Positions 27,466 through 35,233 of a stretch of DNA of 51,925 bases are shown here, one piece after another. Numbering within the stretch: position 1 is the stretch's first letter; the number at the start of each line of letters is the position of its first letter. Source of the DNA: Neisseria iguanae (lineage in GTDB: Bacteria; Pseudomonadota; Gammaproteobacteria; Burkholderiales; Neisseriaceae); assembly GCF_003013245.1 (NCBI RefSeq), contig NZ_PXYY01000007.1:1-51925 (forward strand), in the 5' to 3' direction. A model generated the notes under the pieces. That model had not been told where the DNA came from and did not search any database. It was given only the letters and a program-made list of their open reading frames with translations. The position numbers and the translations under genes are program-made.

Positions 27466-27811
27466 GCAGAAAATTTAACACAACATTGGCAGGATTTAGC
27501 AATAAACCTTACCCGTGGCAAACACCGCCGTTGATTTGGCGTTGCGCTGATTCAGACGGCCGTATTGAGCAAAAGCGAAAATATCTCGCCCTTGTTAGCT
27601 GGGGAGATGACGCGGGCGGTGGTTGCGGCACACTATCCGGTCAGTTTTCTGCCGCAACTGACCAGCCGGATTGGTGCCGACGGCGACAACAACGGTTTGA
27701 GAATTGCCTTGATTAAGGCTGTATTGCAACGGTGTTGCCGTAAAGGGTTGATTAAAGGGAGATACCTATGGCATTAAGATTTTTTCAGACGACCTTAATA
27801 AATCAAGCAAA

Positions 27812-29197
27812 CTATTTCGGCGTATAGCGCCCTGCCATGGCTTTGTACACCATGTTTTCATATTTCAACACTTCATAGTGTTGGGCCAATACATTTTGTG
27901 CCGAGCTGTATTCGCCGTTTAAGGCTTCAAGCCAGTCTTTCAGCTCATTTTTGCCGTATTCGTAACGGGTTTGGTAATAGCGGCTGTTTTGCTGATCCAA
28001 AGCGTAACGCCGGCGGGTGTTGTCCAACGTGGCTTGCGCGTTTCGGTAGGCGAGATAGTTGGTGTTGACTTCGTTCAGCGCAGTGGTCAACGCCTGCTCG
28101 AAACTTAATTTCGCACTGTCAAAACGCGCTTGGGCATCTTTGTTTTCCCATTGCAGCTTCTGCCAATTCAAAAACGGCAGGCTGATTTGCACCGAACCAC
28201 CTAAAAACGGCACGTCAAACACGGTACGCGCTTTGTTGGAAGAAGCACTCAAGCTCGCGCCCAAAGTAATGCTCGGATACCAGCTGCGTTGTTGTACTGC
28301 CAAGGTTTGCACCGATGACTGCAAACGATATTCCGCCGCACGTAAATCGGGACGGTTGGCCAACACAGAAATCGGTACGTTCAAATCTACTCCTTTCACT
28401 TCCGGCAAACGGTATTGCGACGGCTCGGTGACAATGGCTTCGCCCGGCTTCAGGTTCAGCAGGTTGCGCAGGGTTTGCTCCAGCGCATTGCGGCTGTTTT
28501 GCAGCGACACCAGATTATTTTGCATACTCAGCAAAGTTTGTTCCGTCTGCATACGTTGGCCGGAATCAGCCTTGCCATAGCGGTATTTGGCATCGGTAAT
28601 ACGGGCGATTTTCTGATATTGCTTCATGGATTGCTGTGTCAGCGCCATGGCTTCATTAAGGTAAGCGATATTGAAATAAGCATCGGCGACATTGTTCACC
28701 AAGGTCAGGCGTGCTTTGGCCAAATCTTCCCGGGTGGCGCGGTATTCCCACACTTGGGCATCGGAAACCGCACTCAACCGCTTCCATAAATCCAGTTCAT
28801 AGCTTAAGCCTAATTGGCTGCTGAAGCTGCTGCTGCTACTACTACCGGATTTCAAGTTTCTAGAAATAGAAGAGCCGGCCGAGCCGCTAAACGACGGCAC
28901 CAGATTCACGCCCAAAATATTGGCCTGATACAATGCGCGGTTTACCGAAATCGCGGCCTGTTTCAAATCAATGTTGTTGTCCAAAGCCTGCCGGATGACG
29001 GCATTAAGCCTGGGGGTTTGATAAATTTCCCACCAGTTGCCGTTAATCTGATAACGCTCGGCGGTTTCGGTCGCGCTCATGATATGGGGATTGCCGTTTA
29101 AGCCCGGCGTGTTGGCTTGGGGATTGGAGGCACACGCACTTAAGGTCAAGGATACGGCAATCATGGAAGCCGTCTGAAAAAAGGTTTTGCTGTTCAT
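27812..29197 (-). CDS. Outer-membrane efflux channel lipoprotein (NodT/TolC family) of the MacAB operon
   Basis: 461 residues. Lipoprotein signal ending LTLSACAS, with the lipidated Cys at 22. Two outer membrane efflux (OEP) repeats follow, starting near NNIDLKQAAISVNRALYQAN (about 73-92) and near the central ISVLANRPDLRAAEYRLQSS (about 276-295); ANRPDLRAAE is the hallmark of the NodT family. It forms the trimeric exit duct for the MacA-MacB pump encoded just upstream, 59 bases away on the same strand. In pathogenic Neisseria MacAB is usually paired with MtrE encoded elsewhere; here a channel gene is part of the operon. Confidence 0.92.
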   Translation of the reverse strand: MNSKTFFQTASMIAVSLTLSACASNPQANTPGLNGNPHIMSATETAERYQINGNWWEIYQTPRLNAVIRQALDNNIDLKQAAISVNRALYQANILGVNLVPSFSGSAGSSISRNLKSGSSSSSSFSSQLGLSYELDLWKRLSAVSDAQVWEYRATREDLAKARLTLVNNVADAYFNIAYLNEAMALTQQSMKQYQKIARITDAKYRYGKADSGQRMQTEQTLLSMQNNLVSLQNSRNALEQTLRNLLNLKPGEAIVTEPSQYRLPEVKGVDLNVPISVLANRPDLRAAEYRLQSSVQTLAVQQRSWYPSITLGASLSASSNKARTVFDVPFLGGSVQISLPFLNWQKLQWENKDAQARFDSAKLSFEQALTTALNEVNTNYLAYRNAQATLDNTRRRYALDQQNSRYYQTRYEYGKNELKDWLEALNGEYSSAQNVLAQHYEVLKYENMVYKAMAGRYTPK

Positions 29198-29256
29198 GGA
29201 TTCATCATTCTGATGTTTCGGACGGCCTTTTCAACACATAGGCCGTCTGAAAAAAA

Positions 29257-31191
29257 TTAATCTTGCGCTAAGGCATCAATTGGATTGAGTTGCGAAGCGC
29301 GGCTGGCCGGCATAAAGCCGAATGCTATGCCGATCACAGTCGAACACAACACCGCACCGATAATCGACAAGATGGAAATATTCATCGGAAAAATTGTAAC
29401 AAAATAATTGAACACCATACTGATGCCCGCCGAAATCGCCACGCCGATCAAGCCGCCGATCAAGCAAATCAATACAGCTTCAATCAAAAATTGCTGCAAA
29501 ATATTGCTGCGCCGCGCTCCAATCGCCATGCGCACGCCAATTTCTTTGGTACGCTCGGTCACCGACACCAGCATAATGTTCATCACGCCGATACCGCCGA
29601 CCACAAGAGAAATCAAGGCAATGCTGGAAATCAGGAGTTTCATGGTGCTTGTAGTGCTTTCTACGGTTTGCTTGATGCTGTCGCTGTTGCGCATGAAAAA
29701 ATCTTGTGTGCCGTGGCGGGCGGTCAACAACTCGGTCAAGCCTTTTTCGGCGGCTTGTGTGTCGGCATCATCTTTGATTTTAACCACAATTGAATTGATG
29801 CGGCTCTCGCCGGTGATTTGGTGCATAACCGTGGTGTAAGGCGACCACATCATCAGGCTGTCGGAGCTGCCGAAATTATTGGTTTGGTCGTCCATCACGC
29901 CGATAACGGTCAACGGACGCTTTTTAAACAGTAAAACTTTGCCCAATGGATTCACATCACCAAAAAGCTTGGATTGAGTGTTTGTATCAATCACGACCAC
30001 TTGCGCATCTTCTTTCACATCACTCTCGTCAAACAAGCGGCCTTTAGCTAAAGTCAGGCCCAGTACGTCGAAATATTGTTCGCCCACGCCGTAAAGCTGG
30101 CCGGTCAAATTGGTGTTACGGTAGGTTATGGTGCCGCTGGAAGAAGTTTGCGGTGTGGCGAAATCGACGTAGCTTTGTTTGCTGATGGCCAATGCATCGT
30201 TGACGGTCAGCGTTTTAACCTTGCCGGAGCGTCTGTCACCGAAACCTTTGCCGGGGAAGATGGTGATGGTGTTAGTGCCCATCGCATTGATATCGGCCAT
30301 GATTTTCTGTTGCGAACCTTCACCTAAAGCCACCACCGACACCACCGATGCAATGCCGATGATAATGCCGAGCATGGTCAGCAGCGAACGCATTTTATAC
30401 GCATAAATCGCATGCACCGACATTTTTAAGGCTTCCATAAACTGATCATAATAAAACGACCACGAAGCCTTCTCTTTCACAGCCTGCACTTGGCTAGGCG
30501 GAATATCGGCAGATTTGCTGATATCGGAAATAATCTCGCCGTCACGGATTTCAATCACGCGGTTGGCATTGGCAGCGATGCCAGGATTATGCGTCACCAT
30601 GATAATCGTATGACCTTCTGCATGCAGTTTATGCATGATTTCCATCACGTTTTGGCCGCTGTCAGTGTCCAAAGCACCAGTCGGTTCATCGGCAAAAATA
30701 ATCTCACCGCCGTTCATCAAGGCGCGGGCAATCGAGACCCGCTGCTGCTGGCCGCCGGACAGTTCACTGGGTTTATTGTCTTCTTTGGTTTCCAAGCCCA
30801 AATCATGCAACAGTTTTTCCGCACGCGCCGAACGTTCTTTCTGATCAACACCGACATACACTGCCGGCAAAGCAACATTATCGCGCGCAGTCAGTGAACT
30901 GAGCAGGTTATAGCGTTGGAAAATAAAACCGAAGCGACTGCGGCGCAAGGCGGCCAATTGTTTGGCATCCATCTGTGAGGTTTCAACACCGTCGATTTTA
31001 TAAGAGCCGCAGGTGGCGCTGTCGAGACAGCCGAGAATGTTCATCAAGGTGGATTTGCCTGAACCGGATTGACCGATAATCGCCACAAAATCACCTTTTT
31101 CCACCTTCAGGCTCACGTTTTTCAACACGTGGACACGGTTTTCGCCGCGGCCAAAATAACGGTTGATGTCAGTGCATTCAATTAAACTCAT
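29257..31191 (-). CDS. macB: Macrolide-type ABC exporter MacB
   Basis: 644 residues, full length. The N-terminal ATPase domain has Walker [10 protein letters not shown] (40-48), the signature [18 protein letters not shown] (about 143-160) and Walker [13 protein letters not shown] (about 164-175). Four membrane spans follow: one near 270, and three in the C-terminal FtsX-like part (about 520-640) around the large periplasmic domain. MacB is the mechanotransmission pump that drives MacA and the outer-membrane duct, expelling macrolides, lipopeptides or siderophores. Order macA-macB-channel on the minus strand suggests one operon. Confidence 0.95.
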   Translation of the reverse strand: MSLIECTDINRYFGRGENRVHVLKNVSLKVEKGDFVAIIGQSGSGKSTLMNILGCLDSATCGSYKIDGVETSQMDAKQLAALRRSRFGFIFQRYNLLSSLTARDNVALPAVYVGVDQKERSARAEKLLHDLGLETKEDNKPSELSGGQQQRVSIARALMNGGEIIFADEPTGALDTDSGQNVMEIMHKLHAEGHTIIMVTHNPGIAANANRVIEIRDGEIISDISKSADIPPSQVQAVKEKASWSFYYDQFMEALKMSVHAIYAYKMRSLLTMLGIIIGIASVVSVVALGEGSQQKIMADINAMGTNTITIFPGKGFGDRRSGKVKTLTVNDALAISKQSYVDFATPQTSSSGTITYRNTNLTGQLYGVGEQYFDVLGLTLAKGRLFDESDVKEDAQVVVIDTNTQSKLFGDVNPLGKVLLFKKRPLTVIGVMDDQTNNFGSSDSLMMWSPYTTVMHQITGESRINSIVVKIKDDADTQAAEKGLTELLTARHGTQDFFMRNSDSIKQTVESTTSTMKLLISSIALISLVVGGIGVMNIMLVSVTERTKEIGVRMAIGARRSNILQQFLIEAVLICLIGGLIGVAISAGISMVFNYFVTIFPMNISILSIIGAVLCSTVIGIAFGFMPASRASQLNPIDALAQD

Positions 31192-31295
31192 ATGTCTGTT
31201 ACCAAAGCGTGTGGGAGGGAAGGAATGAAGCCGTCTGAAAGATAATCAATATGCCGTAATACTATGTCAGACAACTTTGTTTCAGGCAATCTGCC

Positions 31296-32474
31296 TTACA
31301 TCGGCGGCCCCATATGGCGGTCACCGTCTTGCGCTGTGTCGGACGGATTAGTCTCGGAAACGATGACTTTGTCGCCTTCGTCCAAACCGCTTTTCACTTC
31401 GGTGTTCATGCTGTCTTTCAAACCGGTGGTAATATCTTTGCGTACCGCTTGCCCGTTTTGCCCCAATACGCGTACAAACGATTTGCCTTCGCGGTCTTTT
31501 TTAATCGTGATGGTTGGCACAGCCAGCACATTTTCCGCTACATTGATTTCAATGGTATTTTGCGTGGTCATACCGATAGCAAGTTTACCTTCGGCATTCG
31601 ACACCAAGGCGCGGGCATAATAGTAAATTGCACTTTCAGTGGTGTCGGTTTTTTTGTTGTAACTGCCTTTCGACATGGTGGTCAAACCGGGATCGATGCT
31701 TTCCAATTGCGAGGTAAACGGCGTATCCGATTCGGATAAAATGGTAAACGAAAGCGGCTGGCCGGGTTTGACCTTGGTAACGTCGCCTTCGGCAATCTGC
31801 ATTTTATTCAGCATGGTTTCCAAATTGGCCAATTGGATAATCGTCGGCGTGGCTTGGTTGGCATTAACCGTTTGACCTTCCTCCACCAGAATCGCCACTA
31901 CTGTGCCGTCTATCGGGGCAATAATGCGGGTATGACCCAAGTCGGCTTCAGCGGTATTGATGGAAGTCTGCGTTTGGCGGATAGAAGATTGCAACTGCGC
32001 TACTTGTGCTTTAGCGGAAGCCAAGGCATTTTCCGCTTCTTCCAATTCCTGTTTGGAAGTGGCATCTTCTTTCCACAATGCCGCCTCACGTTTATATTTT
32101 TTGCTGGCACTGCGCAAAGCGATTTCGGCCGACGCCAATTGTGCTTTATACGTATCCAGCTTGGCTTTTTCAGTGTTCAGGGTATTGGTTTGGGTAGTGG
32201 AATCAATGTCGGCAATTCGGTCGCCTTTCTTAATTTCCTGTCCCAGCTTGACATACAGCTTTTTAATCTGACCGGAAGCCTGCGCACCAATTTCCACCAA
32301 GTTCGAAGGCGAAATCTCACCAGTAGCGGAAACAGTTTGGCGGATGTTGGAACGTTTCACCGGCTCAGTGATGTAATTGACCTTATCGGCTGGTTTGAAA
32401 TGGCTCCATGCCGCATATGCCAGCCCGGCCGCTACCATTGTACCAATCACCCATTTCATTGTTTTTGCCATCAT
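31296..32474 (-). CDS. macA: Periplasmic adaptor protein MacA
   Basis: 392 residues. An N-terminal membrane anchor (about 8-24) precedes a lipoyl domain half ISPSNLVEIGAQASGQIKKL (about 54-73), a long coiled-coil hairpin (about 95-180, rich in Ala, Glu, Gln) and the second lipoyl half HTRIIAPIDGTVVAILVEEG (about 181-200). Beta-barrel and membrane-proximal domains end near residue 380. It is a hexameric membrane-fusion protein that couples MacB to the outer-membrane channel. The start codon is doubled (ATG ATG at 32474 and 32471). It is the first gene of the operon; 104 bases separate it from macB. Confidence 0.95.
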   Translation of the reverse strand: MMAKTMKWVIGTMVAAGLAYAAWSHFKPADKVNYITEPVKRSNIRQTVSATGEISPSNLVEIGAQASGQIKKLYVKLGQEIKKGDRIADIDSTTQTNTLNTEKAKLDTYKAQLASAEIALRSASKKYKREAALWKEDATSKQELEEAENALASAKAQVAQLQSSIRQTQTSINTAEADLGHTRIIAPIDGTVVAILVEEGQTVNANQATPTIIQLANLETMLNKMQIAEGDVTKVKPGQPLSFTILSESDTPFTSQLESIDPGLTTMSKGSYNKKTDTTESAIYYYARALVSNAEGKLAIGMTTQNTIEINVAENVLAVPTITIKKDREGKSFVRVLGQNGQAVRKDITTGLKDSMNTEVKSGLDEGDKVIVSETNPSDTAQDGDRHMGPPM

Positions 32475-32801
32475 TTTTAGCTACCTGATTTGTGTCTTCT
32501 CATGCGGCTTTTGATATTTTGTCGCACAATGCCAACAGTTATTTGGAATAAATTTTAAAAACCAGCAGACTTTACTGGATTTTATTTCCCTAGCCAAGTC
32601 TTATCCAAATGCTTTTATCAAAATAAATTATTGATTTTAAATATATTTAATAAAACTAAATTTTCAGAATATTGCACCGCCTTAACATATTTTCCCAAAT
32701 TCGATATTTATCTATACATACCAAATGCAAGAAAGAATTTATAATAATAAAAATAAAGCCTTTTAAGGCACCATTAAATATAAAAATATTGATAGTCACT
32801 T
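32475..32801. other. AT-rich divergent gap between macA and the pilin gene
   Basis: No gene is seen. A candidate -10 box TATAAT at 32740-32745 could serve the pilin gene 57 bases on. The block AATTTTCAGAATATTGCA (about 32659-32676) recurs at about 34159-34176, beside the pilin-gene fragment inside the comP segment, so it marks duplicated pilin flanking DNA. Confidence 0.5.
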
Positions 32802-33254
32802 ATGAAAACCAGACAATCCGGCTTTAACTTGATCGAACTGTTGATTGCGATTGTGATTTTGGCATTACTTGCCACCATCGCCATACCTTCTTTTCAATCT
32901 TTTATCCGCAATACACGCTTGGCCAATGTTCGCAGCGAATTGGCGGAGAACGCAAAAAATTTAGAGCGCTATTATACGCAAAAAGGTACTTTTGTCGGTT
33001 TCACAACAGATCCCGGTTCTTTAGTACAAAATCCATACTTTACCATTAGTTTCGACCCTAAATCAGCTCCCAATCCATCTGACTCCGGTTTTGTATTAAA
33101 AGCTACTCCGATTGATCGAAAGTCAGAACCTTGCTCCATTTATATGAGCGACAGCGGCATTTTCTGGGCAGCAATTGATGAAAACGATGACAGAAAAAAT
33201 AATGAAGTCTGTCCCGGTTACGAAGAACCATACCCCACTGAGCGCAAAAAATAA
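32802..33254 (+). CDS. Type IV pilin-like minor pilin
   Basis: 150 residues. The prepilin leader is very short (MKTRQSG) and is cut after the Gly; the mature protein starts FNLIELLIAIVILALLATIA with the conserved Glu at +5. After the N-terminal helix come NAKNLERYYTQKGTF (about 48-62) and a C-terminal pair of Cys in EPCSIYMSD and EVCPGYEE that probably form the D-region disulfide. The size fits a minor pilin of the competence/pilus system. A partial copy of its 3' end lies at 34185-34306, and another short tail lies upstream of comP at about 34904-34930. Its stop is followed at once by the inverted repeat carrying the comP promoter. Confidence 0.85.
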   Translation: MKTRQSGFNLIELLIAIVILALLATIAIPSFQSFIRNTRLANVRSELAENAKNLERYYTQKGTFVGFTTDPGSLVQNPYFTISFDPKSAPNPSDSGFVLKATPIDRKSEPCSIYMSDSGIFWAAIDENDDRKNNEVCPGYEEPYPTERKK

Positions 33255-33395
33255 AATCCCGCCGTTCCGATTTACACCCAAATTAAAATCAAAATCGTAT
33301 AATATATTTACTTAAGTAAACATCTTACAAATAAATATTTTATGATGCGTTTTTTACAATCCGGCTTTTCCCTTATCCGGCTATTAATCGTCATC
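33241..33395 (+). repeat. Perfect 155-bp inverted repeat, left arm (comP promoter and 5' codons)
   Basis: Identical, in inverse orientation, to 34768-34922. It starts inside the last codons of the pilin gene, contains a TATAAT box, a palindrome and the first 54 bases of comP, and ends in comP codon 18. Weaker similarity continues a few bases past both ends (CCATACCCCA outward, ATGTTGGG inward). Confidence 0.93.
33298..33321 (+). promoter_or_regulatory. comP-type promoter with palindromic operator (left copy)
   Basis: TATAAT at about 33298-33303 is followed directly by the perfect 14-base palindrome TTTACTTAAGTAAA, where transcription would start. A regulator bound there would block initiation. 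The same pair, inverted, precedes full-length comP (about 34842-34865). No good -35 box is seen. Confidence 0.5.
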
Positions 33396-33497
33396 TACCA
33401 TGTTGGGATATACGATTTGACGAAAATTTGTTTTGCAATATCATCAAATAAAAATAACGGGTCTGTTTTACAAAACAGACCCGTTATTTTTATTTGA
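33342..33497 (+). pseudogene. comP: 5' fragment of comP (51 codons)
   Basis: The first 18 codons (MMRFLQSGFSLIRLLIVI) are identical at DNA level to full-length comP on the other strand. The frame then runs into unrelated sequence and stops inside a large terminator hairpin. It is the left arm of the inverted repeat and would be completed to a whole comP if the segment between the repeats inverted. Confidence 0.88.
33446..33495. terminator. Strong bidirectional terminator
   Basis: AAAAATAACGGGTCTGTTTT and its inverse are separated by about 3 bases, with A-rich and T-rich flanks. The stem is over 20 bp. It lies between the comP fragment and the convergent MliC-like gene. Confidence 0.9.
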
Positions 33498-33507
33498 CAA
33501 ACTTCAA

Positions 33508-33894
33508 TTAAGCGCGACAAACCGTTTCGCCAGAATTTCCCTGTGCGTCTTTATACCCGAAATAGGCCTCGCCGCCTTTCTGATGCCATCTCGCCCCGCC
33601 ACCCCAAAGCCCTGTATTTCCAGTGTAGAGTTCACCCGAACCGGAACGGGCCAACTTCAACACTGCACTGTCGTTATCGACGTTTAAACGGATTTTCTCA
33701 TTGCCCAAATAAGCCACATAAACAGCCATTCCGTTTTCACATTGGAATAAGTTTTGCTTGGCGTGTTTGTTTTGGATTTCTTCATGATGGTGAGTGTGGC
33801 CGTGGTCATGTGCATGATGTAGACTGTGGTCATCACTGGCACAGGCAGCCAATGTTAATGTGGCAGCAGCGAAGAAAAAGGCTTTTAATTTCAT
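33508..33894 (-). CDS. His-rich MliC-like lipoprotein
   Basis: 128 residues from the ATG at 33894. Lipoprotein signal ATLTLAAC with Cys at 18, then a His-rich linker (about 22-42: eleven His in DDHSLHHAHDHGHTHHHEE). The rest resembles the MliC family of lysozyme inhibitors: FQCENGMAVYVAY (about 50-62), LKLARSGSGELYTG (about 79-92) and a final Cys in ETVCRA, with the two Cys able to pair. The His stretch could bind zinc, nickel or copper. It lies inside the segment bounded by the 155-bp inverted repeats. Confidence 0.7.
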   Translation of the reverse strand: MKLKAFFFAAATLTLAACASDDHSLHHAHDHGHTHHHEEIQNKHAKQNLFQCENGMAVYVAYLGNEKIRLNVDNDSAVLKLARSGSGELYTGNTGLWGGGARWHQKGGEAYFGYKDAQGNSGETVCRA

Positions 33895-34184
33895 GAAATA
33901 ACTCCTAACAAAATGAAAATTTGAGGGTACTGCGGTTTTCTTTATAGCATATAAAGAAAGCTTCAGGCAAGCTTTCAAACCGCTTGGTTTGCCGGTAAAA
34001 CAATGATAGGCAGGCATTATCAGCCCTGCTTTGGCAGCGTACCGTCCAAGCTCACCCTATCGGGCAAAAGCCTTTTATTACAAATTAACAGTTTTATAAA
34101 ATCAAACGGTTGCGGTCATTTATTTGCTTGTTGTTTTTAATATATCTGAAATCAATCCGAATTTTCAGAATATTGCAACACTTT

Positions 34185-34306
34185 CTCCGGTTTTGTATTG
34201 AAGACTACTCCTGTTGCATGAACGACAGCGGCATTTTCGAGGCAGAAATTGATAAAAACGACGACGGAGAAAATCATGAATCTGCCCCGGTTACGAAAAA
34301 CCATAG
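34185..34306 (+). pseudogene. Partial pilin gene copy (3' part only)
   Basis: TCTCCGGTTTTGTATTGAAG and CGACAGCGGCATTTTC, then GAAATTGATAAAAACGACGA and CCCGGTTACGAA, align with the last 150 bases of the pilin gene at 32802-33254 with many substitutions and small gaps. Just before it, about 34158-34176 matches DNA lying 130 bases upstream of that pilin gene. The copy is therefore a deleted pilin gene: its 5' flank is joined to its 3' end. It has no start and cannot be expressed as a pilin. Confidence 0.75.
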
Positions 34307-34362
34307 CCTTTGGTGGTGGCAGCGGCCGCACGCGCGCCGATGCCGCCCCCTTTATCTTTTGT

Positions 34363-34821
34363 TTAGGGTTGATAGATGGTGCAATCTTTATCTTCACCTT
34401 TAAAGAACGCATCGTCAGTGTCACACAAACTGGTCGAACGCTCGCAGATAAAAATCGTGAGCGACTCATCGATTTTTAGGATACGTGGTTCGTATCGGCT
34501 ATTGAAAGCAACGGCCTTTAAGGTGAATTTGCTGTCGTGCGCACCTTTGGCATTATTGTTGGGGCGGATACAGAATTTGTCGGTTGAGGTGTTTGGTAAT
34601 TCAGGCCATTTGGTCGATGTTTGTTTGAAGGAGCCTTTTTGCTGGTAAAAACGTTCCATAAATTGCGCGTTTTGTACCAATGCAGCTTGGGCGGCACGCA
34701 AATCGGCGTTTTTAATGTAGCTTTGGTAAGCAGGATAAGCCGCCGCCGCTAACATGCCCAACATAGCGATGACGATTAATAGCCGGATAAGGGAAAAGCC
34801 GGATTGTAAAAAACGCATCAT
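34363..34821 (-). CDS. comP: ComP-type minor pilin, DNA-uptake-sequence receptor
   Basis: 152 residues. The prepilin leader is MMRFLQSG and the mature N-terminus is FSLIRLLIVIAMLGMLAAAA. The rest matches ComP of pathogenic Neisseria closely: NAQFMERFYQQKGSFKQTST, KWPELP, KFCIRP, HDSKFTLKAVAF, FICERSTSLCD and FFKGEDKDC. ComP is the minor pilin that binds the DUS through its electropositive D-region and so gives transformation its sequence preference. The four C-terminal-half Cys are kept. Two oddities: mature position +5 is Arg, where type IV pilins have Glu, and the gene lies between inverted repeats with its own 5' end in the right arm. Confidence 0.9.
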   Translation of the reverse strand: MMRFLQSGFSLIRLLIVIAMLGMLAAAAYPAYQSYIKNADLRAAQAALVQNAQFMERFYQQKGSFKQTSTKWPELPNTSTDKFCIRPNNNAKGAHDSKFTLKAVAFNSRYEPRILKIDESLTIFICERSTSLCDTDDAFFKGEDKDCTIYQP

Positions 34822-34922
34822 AAAATATTTATTTGTAAGATGTTTACTTAAGTAAATATATTATACGATTTTGATTTTAATTTGGGTGTAAATCGGAACG
34901 GCGGGATTTTATTTTTTGCGCT
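34768..34922 (-). repeat. Perfect 155-bp inverted repeat, right arm (comP promoter and 5' codons)
   Basis: Inverse of 33241-33395 with no mismatch. It contains the first 54 bases of comP, the palindrome and TATAAT, and ends in a pilin-like tail (about 34904-34930) whose codons would read PYPNKRKK-stop against PYPTERKK-stop in the intact pilin. The spacer between the arms is 1372 bp. Confidence 0.93.
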
Positions 34923-35233
34923 TATTGGGGTATGGCACGCGCTTTCTTGATTTCCTTGTTCATCATTGTGAAAGTTCCTTACTCATGACCTCATGAACGG
35001 ACAGTCTGCCGTATTCGTTGGCTTCGTTTCGGGTTTTATGAATGCAGTCAGATAAAGAGACGGGGAAATCATCATCTTTATCTTTAGAAGATACGGACGA
35101 TAAACGACTTAGTGGAAATGCCGGCAGTTCCGGATTAACGGTGTAGAAAACAAATACACATGAAAAAGTCTCTTTGTTAAAGAGGCTTTACGTTAATTAA
35201 AAATACCCCTCTAATGGGACGCAATATTCACGT
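34823..35233. other. comP upstream region with an unidentified open fragment
   Basis: After the repeat arm, the minus strand has an open stretch from about 35163 to the stop at 34963. It reads NPELPAFPLSRLSSVSS, DFPVSLSDCIHKTRNEANEY and VHEVMSKELSQ, with no start codon. It is possibly the end of a lost gene; I do not recognise it. Confidence 0.4.
35170..35197 (-). terminator. Terminator of the ybeY-corC unit
   Basis: On the minus strand GCCTCTTTAACAAAGAGACTTTTT forms an 8-base stem (CTCTTT/AAAGAG core) with a T-run, about 40 bases after the corC stop. Confidence 0.75.

Larger units (their letters stand above)
26148..27777 (+). pseudogene. cas8c: Decayed type I-C CRISPR-associated gene cas8c (csd1)
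   Basis: Pieces of one Csd1/Cas8c protein can be read in order across this stretch, in shifting frames. They are TDIAGNPKVPPYGFSEEK (26195-26250), YILVLSKESGLADVY (26263-26307), EKRTSGVKPNFLWDKIAYLL (26357-26420), DNTEQGLC then SGKQAPSARLHPAVKGVLDG and QSSGSP (26725-26840), TSALNYLYAMKMG (26925-26970), IGDASTLFWAEAADRQSAVA (26980-27040), PPDDEQEK and RPLQEINPDL (27065-27155), RFYVLGLATNAARISVRFG (27172-27230), and KSENISPLLAGEMTRAVV plus IGADGDNNGLRIALIKAVL (27570-27730). These are the conserved blocks of the family, which is the large subunit of type I-C Cascade. At least five stops or frameshifts and one inserted element destroy it. The start codon and the last part are missing. No other cas gene or array is adjacent. 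Confidence 0.9.

Noticed and set aside
26025-27811. CRISPR array near the cas8c remnant
   Set aside because: No regularly spaced direct repeats of 25-40 bases are seen; only the dRS3-type inverted pair inside the inserted element repeats.
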